NCBI RefSeq assembly: GCF_000165395.2
Contig: NC_010574.1
Location: forward strand, 682,001 to 746,000
Length of the DNA stretch: 64,000 bases
Source: Babesia bovis T2Bo
Lineage: Eukaryota; Apicomplexa; Aconoidasida; Piroplasmida; Babesiidae
Direction: 5' to 3'
Below are positions 29,979 to 41,300 of the stretch, piece by piece. Positions within the stretch are counted from its first letter, which is position 1; every line of letters starts with the position of its first letter. The notes under the pieces are model-generated. The model was not told where the DNA came from, searched no databases, and saw only the letters and a program-made list of their open reading frames with translations. The position numbers were made by a program, and so were the translations under genes.

Positions 29979-31860
29979 ATGGACGCCAACGACAACGCTT
30001 CTGTGGAAGCGCATAACACAATGCCTTCTGATGCCGAGGTAATGGATATGTAAAGATAGAATATCGAATGTGTTGCTATTGTGCTACAGGAGTGAATCAA
30101 GTGGCTGTATTGTATATTAATACCCATTCCATGTTTAATACTGCACAGGTTATCGTACAATTCCGAGATGTGAATGACACAGTACTAGGAGCAACTTTGA
30201 CAGTACCAGTACACTTGTCTAGAGATAGATTGGAGGAATTACTAAGGACACTGCTGACTAGTGAAGACAACGAGGGCGCAGATAACGAAGATGTTAGGTA
30301 TACATTCATTTTAGAGAATAGCCAAGAGATCAATAAGACACTTGAAGCCGCTCTCCAAGCTGTGGGCGGGCAAATCTCAGGAGAAGGTGTATGGAATATT
30401 AAGTACATTCCACTGTCAATTTATAAAATCAGACCGATCACCAGGTGCTCATCGTCGCTGGAAGGTATGTACAGACATGCTTTACACATACTGTTGTAGG
30501 ACACAGCGAGTCTGTATTGTGTATGGACTTTAGCGCTGATGGCAAATTGCTTGCAACGGGATCAGGTGATTCCTCCGTTAGGATATGGGACCTACAGACT
30601 GGAACACCGATAAAAACACTGAAGGGACATACCAACTGGGTCATGTGCGTACTGTGGTCTCCAGATTGCACGAGGTTGGCATCTGGAGGCATGGATGGCC
30701 GGGTTATCATATGGGAACCGGACAGCTTATCATCACATCACATTACACTCTCGGGTCATACCAAAGGCGTAACCACGTTAGCATGGCAGCCGTTGCATCA
30801 CATAGACCTCCAGGTGCGCGCATATCCGCTATTAGCTAGTGGAAGCATGGATTCTAGCATTAAAATATGGGATGTTAAAGTGGCACAGTGCCTACGTACG
30901 CTTAGTGGGCATACTCGAGGTATATCGCAAGTTTTATGGTCAGGAGAAAAGTCCAATTGGTTGTTCAGTGCTTCCAGAGATACGTTGATTAAGGTATGGG
31001 ATACCGATAAAGGTGGTCTAGTGAAGGATTTGAAGGGTCACGGGCACTGGATTAATACCCTGACGTCAAATACATATAGAACAATAAAATCAGGACCATT
31101 TACGGCGATGAACTTTGAACGAGGACGAACGCACTTTGAGAACCTAAGGGAAATGATAGAAGAATCACGAGTAGTGTACAACAAGTTTATAAAAGAGGTG
31201 AGTGACGAATTTGAGGGAAGCCATATCCGCCCAGTCAGGTCAAGAACGACTACTGTCAGGATCTGATGATAATACCATGTTCATATGGCTACCGCATCAA
31301 CAATCACGCAAACCGCTACACAGACTCACCGGACACCAACAGCTTATCAACCACGTGGCATTCTCAGCAGATGGACGGCTATTTGCATCGGCATCCTTCG
31401 ATCGCACAGTACGTATTTGGTGTGGTATAACAGGAAGATACCTACGCACATTACGGGGACATATAGGAAGAGTATATCGCATAGCGTGGAGCTGCTGCGG
31501 AAGCCTGCTGATATCATGTAGCTCAGATACCACCCTGAAATTGTGGGATGCAGAAACCGGCAAGCTCAAGTTCGACCTTCCGGGTCACGCCGATGAAGTA
31601 TATACGCTCGATTGGAGTAACTGCGGACGCACAGTGGCCTCAGGTAAGCCAATAATAGAGTATAACATAGATACCATACCCCAAGTGGCGATACACATCG
31701 AAAGGCTTAATTCCGTACGAATCTGTCTTGGTGTATGCCACCAAGGTGGTGATCCTTACACGCTATATGGACCATATCAAGTGTCTACTATTTCATGTGG
31801 CATCTAGATAACGAATATACAGGTGGGAAAGATCGCATAGTCAAGTTGTGGTGTCATTGA
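29979..31860 (+). CDS. NLE1: Ribosome assembly protein NLE1/Rsa4 (Notchless)
   Basis: Five exons (29979-30038, 30149-30464, 30500-31197, 31235-31643, 31823-31860) give 506 residues, near the usual 485-515. An N-terminal ubiquitin-like NLE domain (VQFRDVNDTVLGATLTVPVH, about 22-110) ends in the family's KIRPITRCSSSLEGHSE link. An eight-bladed WD40 propeller follows (VRIWDLQTGTPIKTLKGHTN through TLKLWDAETGKLKFDLPGHA). The last short exon restores the final blade strand (GKDRIVKLWCH). Rsa4 sits on pre-60S particles. Its NLE domain is gripped by the AAA machine Rea1, whose force releases it during subunit maturation. The 110-base first intron and 179-base last intron are long for this window. Identification is firm because the sequence follows NLE1 across every exon. 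Confidence 0.93.
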
Positions 31861-31933
31861 TCATAATGTCGCGCCAATGTTAATGATGCCTAAACACAGG
31901 GTACGCTAGCAGTACCTTTCGAAAATCGCAACA

Positions 31934-33470
31934 ATGTACTCTACGGAGTACGAACTTGTACTTCGGCTTCTAGAGTATTATTTTGGAAGGAAAGTAGCGA
32001 AGGTCGGAGCTGCCTTGCTCTTGCGTGGCCATGTGCCGTTGCAAAGGCTCATGAGTAACTCGCACACCGACTTCAAGAACATTAGAAACAGTCTAATAAT
32101 ACTGATACATCATGGATTTGCTGAATATAGCGTACAAATGCAACCATGTGGAGGAAGACGGACGTTAATGCCGGTGTACACAATCAACAGTAACCGAGCC
32201 CTTATGTACCCGCTTCTACCCTTCGGGTGTCTTATGGCCAAGAAGGAGTTAGGTAATACATGCTACGATGTCCTTCTTCTGGCTGCAAAATGCGCCACTA
32301 TATCGCAACGCCGCCTTGGCGAAATGTGCACCAACACATTGGGGATTACGTCCAACGATTTCATGGCTTCTATTGCCATGCTCAAACAAGCAGGTTACCT
32401 AACGATTTGTGAATCATTCGACCATCGCATGACCGCAGTAGAGGTCAACATCAGGGGCCATGATGCCAATGATCCCTTGGCAGCAATGAACACTGCCATA
32501 TATCACGTTATGCAGGGCGCTGAGCTCACAGGGGCTGACGGGCCTGTTCTTCGAGTGAATGTAGAATTCATAGTTAACCATCTACTAAAGGATGAAATTG
32601 TGAGTCTTGTATGCAAGAGAGTTGGTGATATGCCAATGGTACGTGCCATCATGAAAGTGCTGATGGACAACCAAGAGGATAAGTGGCCTATGCCGGTTGA
32701 CCACGCGAAATTAGAGAATAGCGTCCTCAATGTGTTGCAAAAGGAATTCAACCAGGAGGCTAAAGGAGAGCAGGTTGTAAGACTGCTGAACGCGTTGAAC
32801 AAACATCCAGATAACCTGGTACAATACGAAGCTGTCACCCGAAGCTACTATCTAGATTGGGAAAAGGCAAAACGTATGTTACGTAAAAAGGCATTATTCG
32901 GGTAAGTCGTAGACCAGCAGTAATTACTGACAAACAGTTGCGTAAGACAGCTTTGCGGCTCCAAAGCAGCACGTGTATGGAACCTCCTGGTATCGGAAGT
33001 GGATACGGATAATAACGTGATGTTTGATGCCCCAAAGGTTAGCACGCGTGCGTTGGTATCCATGCAAACGGCAAGGAGTATACTTTACCAATTAACACTA
33101 CATGGATTCGCAAAACACCATGAAACGGATGGTGTTGGAGTGCCAGTAACACCTGCTGCCGCTAACGATCGCCACGTTCTATCCTTTTCGTCAACTATAG
33201 ATATGGTATGTTGCATACTAGAATGTAAGTAACATACAGACTCATATACAACTAATGAAGAACTCGTTCAAATTCGCATCTAACCTACTGGAACGCCTGG
33301 AGCATGAAAAGGTCCGCATATTCCACAGCTACTTCGTACAATCAAGTAAAAAGGATGTCGAGGGCAATGCATATAGGAAGAAGATTGATACTGTTGAGGC
33401 ACATCTGTTCCACGTGACTAAATTCTTGGCTTTGATGCAAAAGCTATGCACAGAGTCAGGTGTAAACTAG
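31934..33470 (+). CDS. RPC3: RNA polymerase III subunit RPC3 (POLR3C/Rpc82)
   Basis: Three exons (31934-32901, 32938-33205, 33240-33470) with introns of 36 and 34 bases give 488 residues. The start (YELVLRLLEYYFGRKVAKVG, then ALLLRGHVPLQRLM) matches the first winged helix of RPC62. Repeated winged helices follow (IRNSLIILIHHGFAEYSV, LGEMCTNTLGITSNDFMASI), and the protein ends in a long coiled segment. RPC3 forms the RPC3-RPC6-RPC7 trimer that joins TFIIIB and helps open promoters of tRNA and 5S genes. Family proteins are about 530 residues. The gene follows NLE1 by 73 bases on the same strand, and the two are probably separate transcripts. Confidence 0.82.
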
Positions 33471-33932
33471 TAATGGCTGCAAAAACACACCATAACGGTG
33501 TAACATAGCACACATTGCGTTAATGTAGCTTGTTTGTAGTTATAAGTGTGTTTATGGTATCAGAAGGTCAACTGAATGTAACGGCGGCAAACTTATACGC
33601 ATACCTAATACAACAAGAACATATTATCATTGAAAATGCATCCATAATATTTATATATAATTTTTATACAATTTAATAAACATGATGCTTCGCTTTTTTA
33701 TGGAATCCTTGGCTTAACCTAGATAACGTCGCGGGGTGTATCTGCCTGCAAGTGCACATCACGTAAAATGTAGTAATGACATAATAAGACATTTATATAT
33801 ACTTTTTCACATAGAAGGCAACAGAAATTAGCCGTATCGCGAAAGAAAGCGACGGCTTTGCTTGCCAACAAAAGCAACTACTCATGTCGGTGCTACGACA
33901 CAGCATGAACATAGTATGATCGTCCTATAAAA
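33471..33932. other. Intergenic region upstream of the CLAMP-like gene
   Basis: About 460 AT-rich bases between tandem genes. I see no exon, tRNA or repeat. It presumably contains the promoter of the membrane-protein gene to the right. Confidence 0.5.
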
Positions 33933-35139
33933 ATGAAGAAAGTGTCAATGAAGTCTAAGCACAAGAATAATGCCAATGTTGGCACATATTCTACACATAT
34001 ACCCAGCTTTTGCTGGATTCTAGCTATGCTAATGACCATCTCTGGTATCGTCATACATTCTACCATTATATATACTCCACACTGGCGCATATCTAAACCT
34101 ATCGGTGAGTATGCATATGTATAACCATTTATAACATGCTACAGCCTACAGTTATATGCATCTCGGTACTAGAAGGCAACATGTTGTCGGCGAGACTAGA
34201 TACGGCCTTCAATTCATCAATTTTAACAATGGAGGTTTTATACAAACGTGGTCCGAAAAGGTAGAAAGTGTGAAGGTAGGCTTTGGGAATTGCGTTAATA
34301 CAATGCCGCTTACAGAAAAAGGGCTATACCGCTATACAACATAACGAAATGGTCGGTAAAGGAACTTATCGCAGCTTCCAGGGAAGCTACTGCCCCGCTG
34401 CCTGTAGAAATGCTATCATCGTACGCATGGAAGGATATGAAAAGATGTTGAAAATCAATAATCTGGTACGTTCATATACTGGAACTCCAATATTCTGCAG
34501 CTGAGTCTAATCCTAATTCTCGTTTGTGTACTAGCTGCTCTGGGAGTTGGATGGTACATCCTTTTCGATGCTGACATGACGGTGTCAGGCGTAAGTTCAT
34601 CGTTAACGTCGTTATAAATCACCAGGGATTATGGGTAGTCGCCGCTGTAATTGGTGGTTGTTCTACTTATTCATGGAATTTTTACACTAATGCGCTGTGG
34701 AAAACTATATGCAGTCAACAACAGGTAGGTCTCCGTTATTTGTATAGACCAATCGATACAGATACCATTTCCAGCGGTAGGACCAAATATGAAGCTTAGC
34801 TATGTAGCATCCGCGCTATTTGTAGGTGGATGTTTGGTACTAATACTAAGCGCACTATTTTTCCACTGGAGACATACAAGAAGCATCCAAAAAATGTTGC
34901 AAGCACATCTGCAAAACAAGCAGAATGATATGGACCCTTTCAGAGATCCCATGGCATACAACCCAATGAAGCCTTCAGCACCTATGGAACCTGGAACTGC
35001 CCCTGCACAACAAACACTAAACCCGGGACAGCTATTTTCAGGTATAGGTTTCAACCAAAACCAACAGCAAGGATACCAGTACCCCCAGGGAGGGGCTGGA
35101 GTCGGCCCATCAATGTGGAACACTAACGTCCAATACTGA
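33933..35139 (+). CDS. Four-helix membrane protein resembling claudin-like apicomplexan microneme protein
   Basis: Six exons (33933-34104, 34145-34275, 34316-34465, 34501-34590, 34626-34724, 34762-35139) with introns of 35-40 bases give 339 residues. There are four membrane helices: about 25-47 (SFCWILAMLMTISGIVIHST), 152-173, 182-200 and 226-248. A large first loop of about 100 residues holds a Cys pair (GSYCPAACRN). The cytosolic tail (249-339) is Pro-, Met- and Gln-rich (NPMKPSAPMEPGTAPAQQ). This layout, a claudin-like core plus a proline-rich tail, matches CLAMP. In Toxoplasma and Plasmodium CLAMP is needed for host-cell invasion. The assignment rests on topology and tail composition. An unrelated tetraspan protein is possible. 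Confidence 0.62.
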
Positions 35140-35599
35140 GGATAGTGTCCTAAACAATGAAGTAATATATAAATGTAGTTTGACCAGATTTGGATTGGAC
35201 ACTCCCAACAGTTCCCGGGATAAGCAATATAGAACCTATATAGCTCTCCCACAGATGTGAATATTACCTATGAATTCACTTTGTCAGTAGATTGATCCAT
35301 AAAACATAAAGCTAATTATGTATCGTCGGTAACAATGACTAACGCGACCGATGTGACATCCATGTTTATGTGCGAGAGCATATAACAGCCTTTGTAACCC
35401 TAAATACATTTATATATCACCTTGATGTAAGATATATGTAACACTCGTCCATCATTACCAATGGTGGCATACACAGACCAGAGGTGGATCGCCCCTAGCC
35501 GTTGATGGGGATCATCTCCTGGCATAGAAAAAAGACCGTAAAAACACTTCCCCAGTCAACACCTGAGTATTGGAGCATCTATTATCTCATTAAATCGAC
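35140..35599. other. Intergenic region
   Basis: About 460 bases after the CLAMP-like gene. I found no supported exon or structured element. Confidence 0.5.
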
Positions 35600-35788
35600 T
35601 CAGGGATATATATCGCCATCATTTTGAACCGTAAGTTTGCCCAAGGTGTAATTATATATGTGGTTGGGAGAGCCTTTCCATGCCAATGGCACTGTAAATG
35701 ACGAATTAACACCCCAGGCTTGTGTTAATTTATTTTTGAATACAAAATTATCTCTGTTTATATTAGAACATTGGTTGGAAGAAGGCAT
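35600..35788 (-). CDS. Short open frame or 3' exon fragment, unrecognised
   Basis: The frame is 62 codons from its only ATG, but stays open upstream to about 35848 without a further start. It reads like beta-rich protein (GVNSSFTVPLAWKGSPNH, TLGKLTVQNDGDIYP) with no low complexity. No upstream exon fits, because RPL12 starts 46 bases beyond the open stretch on the other strand. It may be a small gene, a terminal exon, or a decayed gene fragment. Confidence 0.3.
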   Translation of the reverse strand: MPSSNQCSNINRDNFVFKNKLTQAWGVNSSFTVPLAWKGSPNHIYNYTLGKLTVQNDGDIYP

Positions 35789-35893
35789 ATACCTCCTGTG
35801 ACCACCTTGCGTTATGGTTATTGTTGATCCATTGACATCAATATATCACTAATATCATTTTAGATTTGACTTTTCGCATACAAATATATTAAG

Positions 35894-36428
35894 ATGGCGA
35901 AGAAACCCGATCCAAATCAAATCGTCTATGGTAGGTCTTTATTTCGACGTGGTTTATCGATGAGCAGTATATCTCCGTCAGCTCGGTGGTGAAGTAGCAC
36001 CTTCATCTGTGCTCGCCCCTAAGCTGGGTCCTCTTGGTATGTCTCCCAAGAAGGTGGGTGATGATATCGCCAAGGAGACTTCCAACTGGAAAGGAATCAA
36101 GGTTACCGTTAAGCTGACCATCCAGAACAGGCAGGCTAAGATCGAAGTTAAGCCATCGGCCACTGCTCTCTTGATCAAAGAGCTCAAGGAACCACCACGT
36201 GATCGTAAGAAGGTTAAGAACATTAAGCATAGTGGTAACCTGACATGGGAACAACTTATGACAGTAGCTCGTACTATGAGGGAGAATTCTATGGCCAAGA
36301 CTTTGGCTGGTACCGTTAAAGAGATTTTGGGTACCTGCTTCGCTATTGGTTGCACTGTGGACAATGAAAAGCCCCGTGTGCTCCAAGAGAAGATTGACAG
36401 CGGCGAGATTGAAATCCCTGCCCAGTAA
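35894..36428 (+). CDS. RPL12: 60S ribosomal protein L12 (uL11)
   Basis: Two exons (35894-35930 and 35968-36428) around a 37-base intron encode 165 residues, exactly the usual length. The start [20 protein letters not shown] continues into [20 protein letters not shown], the N-terminal domain. The C-terminal rRNA-binding domain ends [20 protein letters not shown]. uL11 binds the GTPase-associated centre of 28S rRNA and, with the stalk, controls elongation-factor turnover. Identification is firm. Confidence 0.97.
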
Positions 36429-36607
36429 ACCTGAACATAACGTTGATGTTATAATCCATATCTCCGATACGTGATTATTGAATCTAGAGTCCCATGTCTA
36501 ACAATGATCGGGTAAATAATTGAAGTGTTTTAGCGTACGTTAAAATGAGTTGCCGTAAACAACTCGGCGACTTAATTACATAAATAGATATACTTCACGA
36601 AAATCAT

Positions 36608-38128
36608 ATGAGCCGCATTTTCGTAAAGCAGTTGCCTATTTTGGTACGACAACATTTGCCGCGAGTAAGCACTTATGGCGCCACAAAGGTCGTTGAAGCG
36701 CTGGAAGATGCAGCTCATCTACGTAAACGCGATCAACACGTAGATAAATTTCTGAATCATTGTGTTTCCAGGGCATTGGCAGTGCTTCCGGACCTTAGGT
36801 AATAGATCTGGTGTGTATGAATAAAATCTACAGGATCACTGGTATCATTCGTTCGCTATTTGCGCACAAGAACTGTGGTATACAATGCCACAACTTTGTA
36901 GAGGAGGTGTGTAAGCAGGAAGATACTTGAACAACTATTAACAGGTGGCATCGTTCCTATTACATGAATGCGGGACGGGAAGACATTATCAGTCATTTCT
37001 AGATTCGTCTACAGCGAATGACGTTTTACTACTATACAAGGCTTTTCTAGTGTAAGCGAAATTACAGGATTCTAAAGTCACTCAGGAATGAATACTACAA
37101 CATCAATCTATATACCCTTTGTATGGGATTACTGGCTACTCAATTATCGCACATGACAGCGTCAGACTGTACAATATTTTTCAAATCACACATAAAGTAC
37201 ATAAAGGCGTATGATGACGAGAAATTCACGAAGGAAGACAGTGCTGTGACAAGAGACAGAATATTGAACCTTCCCTTGGCTACCGAAATCACAGTCAGAT
37301 ATGTAGAGCAGGTATGTTGAATATAGTATGAGTAAGAAATTACAATTATTGAAACGTATCACAAAAACGCAGGGTGGTGGTACGCCGGAAGATGTTACGT
37401 TATTCGCTGAATGGTTGATACCGATGCAAAAGTACTATGTAAGGTGCTATCCTACTAATCGTCAATTTATACAGGGGTTCAATCAAGAAATCAGCTCTCT
37501 GTTGTCTAAGTTCTATTTTACATTATCGCAAAGACCTGCTATGTTCAACATTGATCATATGCATAGGTAAGACCAGGGTTTCATTCCAAACATATCTACA
37601 GAATACTCCAATCCACTTGCAAAGTGTTTAATCAGCTTGACACTGATTCCACAAATCACGCCAAAGCTTTCATGGAATCACTATTACACGAGTCTGAGAG
37701 GTATTAGTTAATGTTTATTGACTCAGTTACAAAATAGGAGAAATGATGTCCATACATTCGACAATGCATTTAATACACTTTGTGCATTACAAAAAAGAGG
37801 CCATTGGAGGTTTGAACTGTTGAAGGGTTTGTTAGGAAATGAATGTCTTGACCTGATTTTAGGAATGCTATATACCGTGGTGAATAACTATGACTCTAGG
37901 CAGCATCATAGAAACATACAGGAGTTGATTGTAAATCTCATCGAAACAATCGACAATGTGCAAGGACAACGGTTTGCAATGAACGTACCATTTGCCTTAG
38001 ACCTTTGCCCAGGAACAATGGCCCACTTAAAGGTAGTTGAATCCACCTATAATGACACATTTCTGCAGCTAAAACACATGCTGAAATTACTACAAGATAG
38101 GAATGATAATATCCTGGCTAAAGCATAA
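36608..38128 (+). CDS. Unrecognised helical protein, possible organellar RNA-binding repeat type
   Basis: I assemble seven exons (36608-36798, 36834-36906, 36945-37051, 37086-37311, 37373-37566, 37602-37700, 37738-38128), 426 residues. Introns are 34-38 bases except one of 61. The N-terminus is basic and acid-free for about 30 residues (MSRIFVKQLPILVRQHLPRV), which would suit a mitochondrial leader. The rest is helical, with weak repeats such as ANDVLLLYKAFLVNEYYNIN and TNHAKAFMESLLHESERRND. The style is that of the gene at 28175. No domain is certain. For the 61-base intron, a 25-base alternative ending at GAGTAAG also keeps the frame, so about 12 residues there are in doubt. Confidence 0.6.
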
Positions 38129-38304
38129 TGTAATGAAGTTTAATGCCCTTGTGCGGTATCCATTAATTGTGATAATGTGTAACAACTTGACACCATGTTA
38201 AATGCTAACAAGGTTATTCTAGATATAAATTAATATTTTCATACGCTTTTAAATGGTTAGACACCGTTTGTCGAAAACTAAGCGGCACAAATGCCGTATG
38301 GGCT

Positions 38305-41300
38305 ATGTTAGATAAGCTGCAAGCTCATATGTGTAGTCTTTCCGGGCTTCTGTTTGTATTTACATACATTAATCATATAACACTCGCTATTAGATTGACC
38401 AATGATTGCATAAAGTCTGTTCGATTTGGAAGACCGTTGTTCCTAGAGGGTAGACTGTCTAATAATGCAACTTTTGGTGCATTGTCGACTCTAAAACGGG
38501 CCTTCCTATGGAATTCTACTACAAATGTGGAAGGTGCGAATGGGATAAGTCATCTTCTATCGCCAACGTGTACCAATAAGCCTCTTTATAATAACCGCTT
38601 CCATGGTTACTATGACGCAGGCAATCATCCTGGAAATCATATGCCCCCGAATGGGCAAGATTGGCAACATCATAGGGGATATTATAACCCAAGTTATAAT
38701 AATTACTATTATGATGGTATGATGCACTATGGAGGAATCTATCCTCAAATGCCGTATGCTAACTCGGGGTACCCTGGATATGGATATCAGGGGATGCCAG
38801 GATACTGTCCAGCACAGGTGCCACTTTTCCCACCAGATAACAGATCATACGGCTATAACCCATCAGCTGGATCCGCTGATGTAGAGTATGGCTACGGTAG
38901 TACTGCATTAACTAATGGTGGAGCACACATGTGGCAATCCACTAGACAATACCAACATCAACATGCTGCACCGTATCCCGAAATAAGTGGTAACAAACAA
39001 CAACACCATCAAAAGAATACACAATATAATAAAAGTGTACCTGGTGGTGTATATGGAAGCGAACTTCTGCAAACTTATGTGAGTGAGTCTACAATATCAA
39101 AGAGAGAAGAACGCACTACAGTGGTAAAAAACTATTTTGCAGCATTTCAACATTACAAGGATATAATTTGGATGAACGATCATACCCCGGATGAAGAATG
39201 GCCTGGTACTGATAAGCTTAAACACGGAGAGCCTTTCTTTGCAGTAATTCAACATTGGATGACGCCAATACACGCAGTGGTACTATCAGTAGACAAAATG
39301 GTGGAGTGCTGCATGGTATCAGATGGCGCACCTCCAGAAATCAGTGTACCTACGATGAGAACCCATTTTAAACCCGAACGTATCGTACAAGTTAAGTTAA
39401 AATGGCCACAAGAGTTTGACGATAAAGGAAGGCCAATTGTGGAACTATATCATCAAAGGGAGAATAATACATACGTATACCATGAAAACGATACAGCTTG
39501 GGGGATGCCATTAATGATATATAGGAATCAAGCTATATTGAGTCTAGACAAAAGTGACGATGTTGCGCTACTGTACTTCTGCGAGTTGTGCACAGCTATG
39601 CTGGATAACAAAATGTATACGTTTAAAGACTTCCTTGAAAAAGGTGAACGAATTCAGTTGCATTTAACAAGACAACCCATTTTGCCATATCACTTTACAT
39701 ACCGTTCGTGCGTTCCATGGAATTCAACAAAACGCCTTGAATGGGCAAATAAATTCCCCGAGATCAAAAAATTGGTCGCACCATGTGAATATGACAAAGA
39801 ATTTGTGATGAACGCATATAATTACCAAAATAAAGGTGGATATGGATTTAATGACCATTATTCACAACCAATATTCCAGCGTCCTGAAAATGATGCAGAT
39901 GAAGCGTTGTATTCAATCTTGCCAACAGCCACTTCACCATTGACCATTGGCGAGTTCACCAAGCGTATAGGTGGGAAGCTTAAGGACGTTTTAAGGTTTT
40001 TAATACTTCAAGCAGAAGCGCCTATCGATGCTAATGCACAATTATCGGTAAACCTGGCAAAAAGCATTTATAATTTTGTTGCTGAACGTACGGAGTTTAA
40101 CGATATTGACAAACATGTGCAGCAAAAGGAGCTAGAAGAACTCAAGGGGAAATGTGAAGTCATATGTCTTGAAAGACCACCAGTAGTTGTATTGATGGGC
40201 CACATTAACCATGGGAAAACTGCGCTGTTCGATATGTTAACAGGAACTAATAACATCCAAGATGAACCCGGACAAATAACACAGACTGTTCGGTCTTTTA
40301 CAACAACGGACAAGTGTCCAATGACGGTTATTGATACTCCAGGCCACGAAGTATTCGATGCGATGCGTCGCTGCGGCGCAACTATCGCAGATATCGCATT
40401 AATAGTGATAGATTCCATAGAAGGGCTAAAAGAACAGACCATTGAATGCATTAAACTATGCAAGTCACTATCAATACCTTTCATCATTGCCGCAACGAAA
40501 TGTGACCTGCCAAATGCTTACGACAAAACAGAAGAGTTGGCAATGAGGTTGACTGAAGAAGGTGTAATTATAGAAAATTTGGGTGGTGATACCCAATTCG
40601 TACAGGTATCATCAAAACAAGATACCGACACAAGCAAAGAAGCCATTCTAAATGCTATCATGCTACAATCAGCAGCCACTGATGAACGCGTGGTTGTTGA
40701 TTCACCTGGTGTGGTCGGCAGAGGATTTGTACTTGAAGCAGGGAAAGGCCAAAGAGCATCGCCATATTGCCTGGCAATAATAAAACAAGGCTCCCTGACC
40801 AAAGGAAGCTGCTTTGTATCCGGAAAGGCGATTGCGAAAATCAAGACGCTGAAAACACCAGATGGGAAACGTGTTACAGTAGCCAAACCATCGCAAGCTG
40901 TGTTTGTGGATGGATTTCAAGATGATATATTACCATGTCCAGGGGACCCCTTCGTTATATATGAAAATGAAAATTACGCTAAGATGATATGTGATCAACA
41001 GGTGCAGGAGGAGCTCGATATAAAAGAGGCACACGAATTGCAACGGCAAATTACGGAAGGCCTTAACGTACTACATGAACAACCTATAAAGGAATCTGGA
41101 ATTAAATATATACCAGTGGTGATAAAAGGTGGTACGCAGGGAGCTCTAAATGCGGTTAAACGGTCAATTTCTATGATGAAGGTAGAAGGTATGAGAACTA
41201 TTGCTATGTACGATATTGTATCCGGCACAGTAGGTCCTATTTACAAAACGGACGTTATCGACGCCCATGATGCCAATGCGATAATCCTTGGACTGGACAG

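Noticed and set aside
37052..37067. A 16-base GT-AG intron (GTAAGCGAAATTACAG) in the gene at 36608
   Set aside because: The same donor joined to the next in-frame acceptor gives a 34-base intron, the usual size here, so an ultrashort intron is not needed.
37312..37336. A 25-base intron in the same gene
   Set aside because: Shorter than every other intron found; the 61-base alternative keeps the frame too. Left open, but not reported as unusual.
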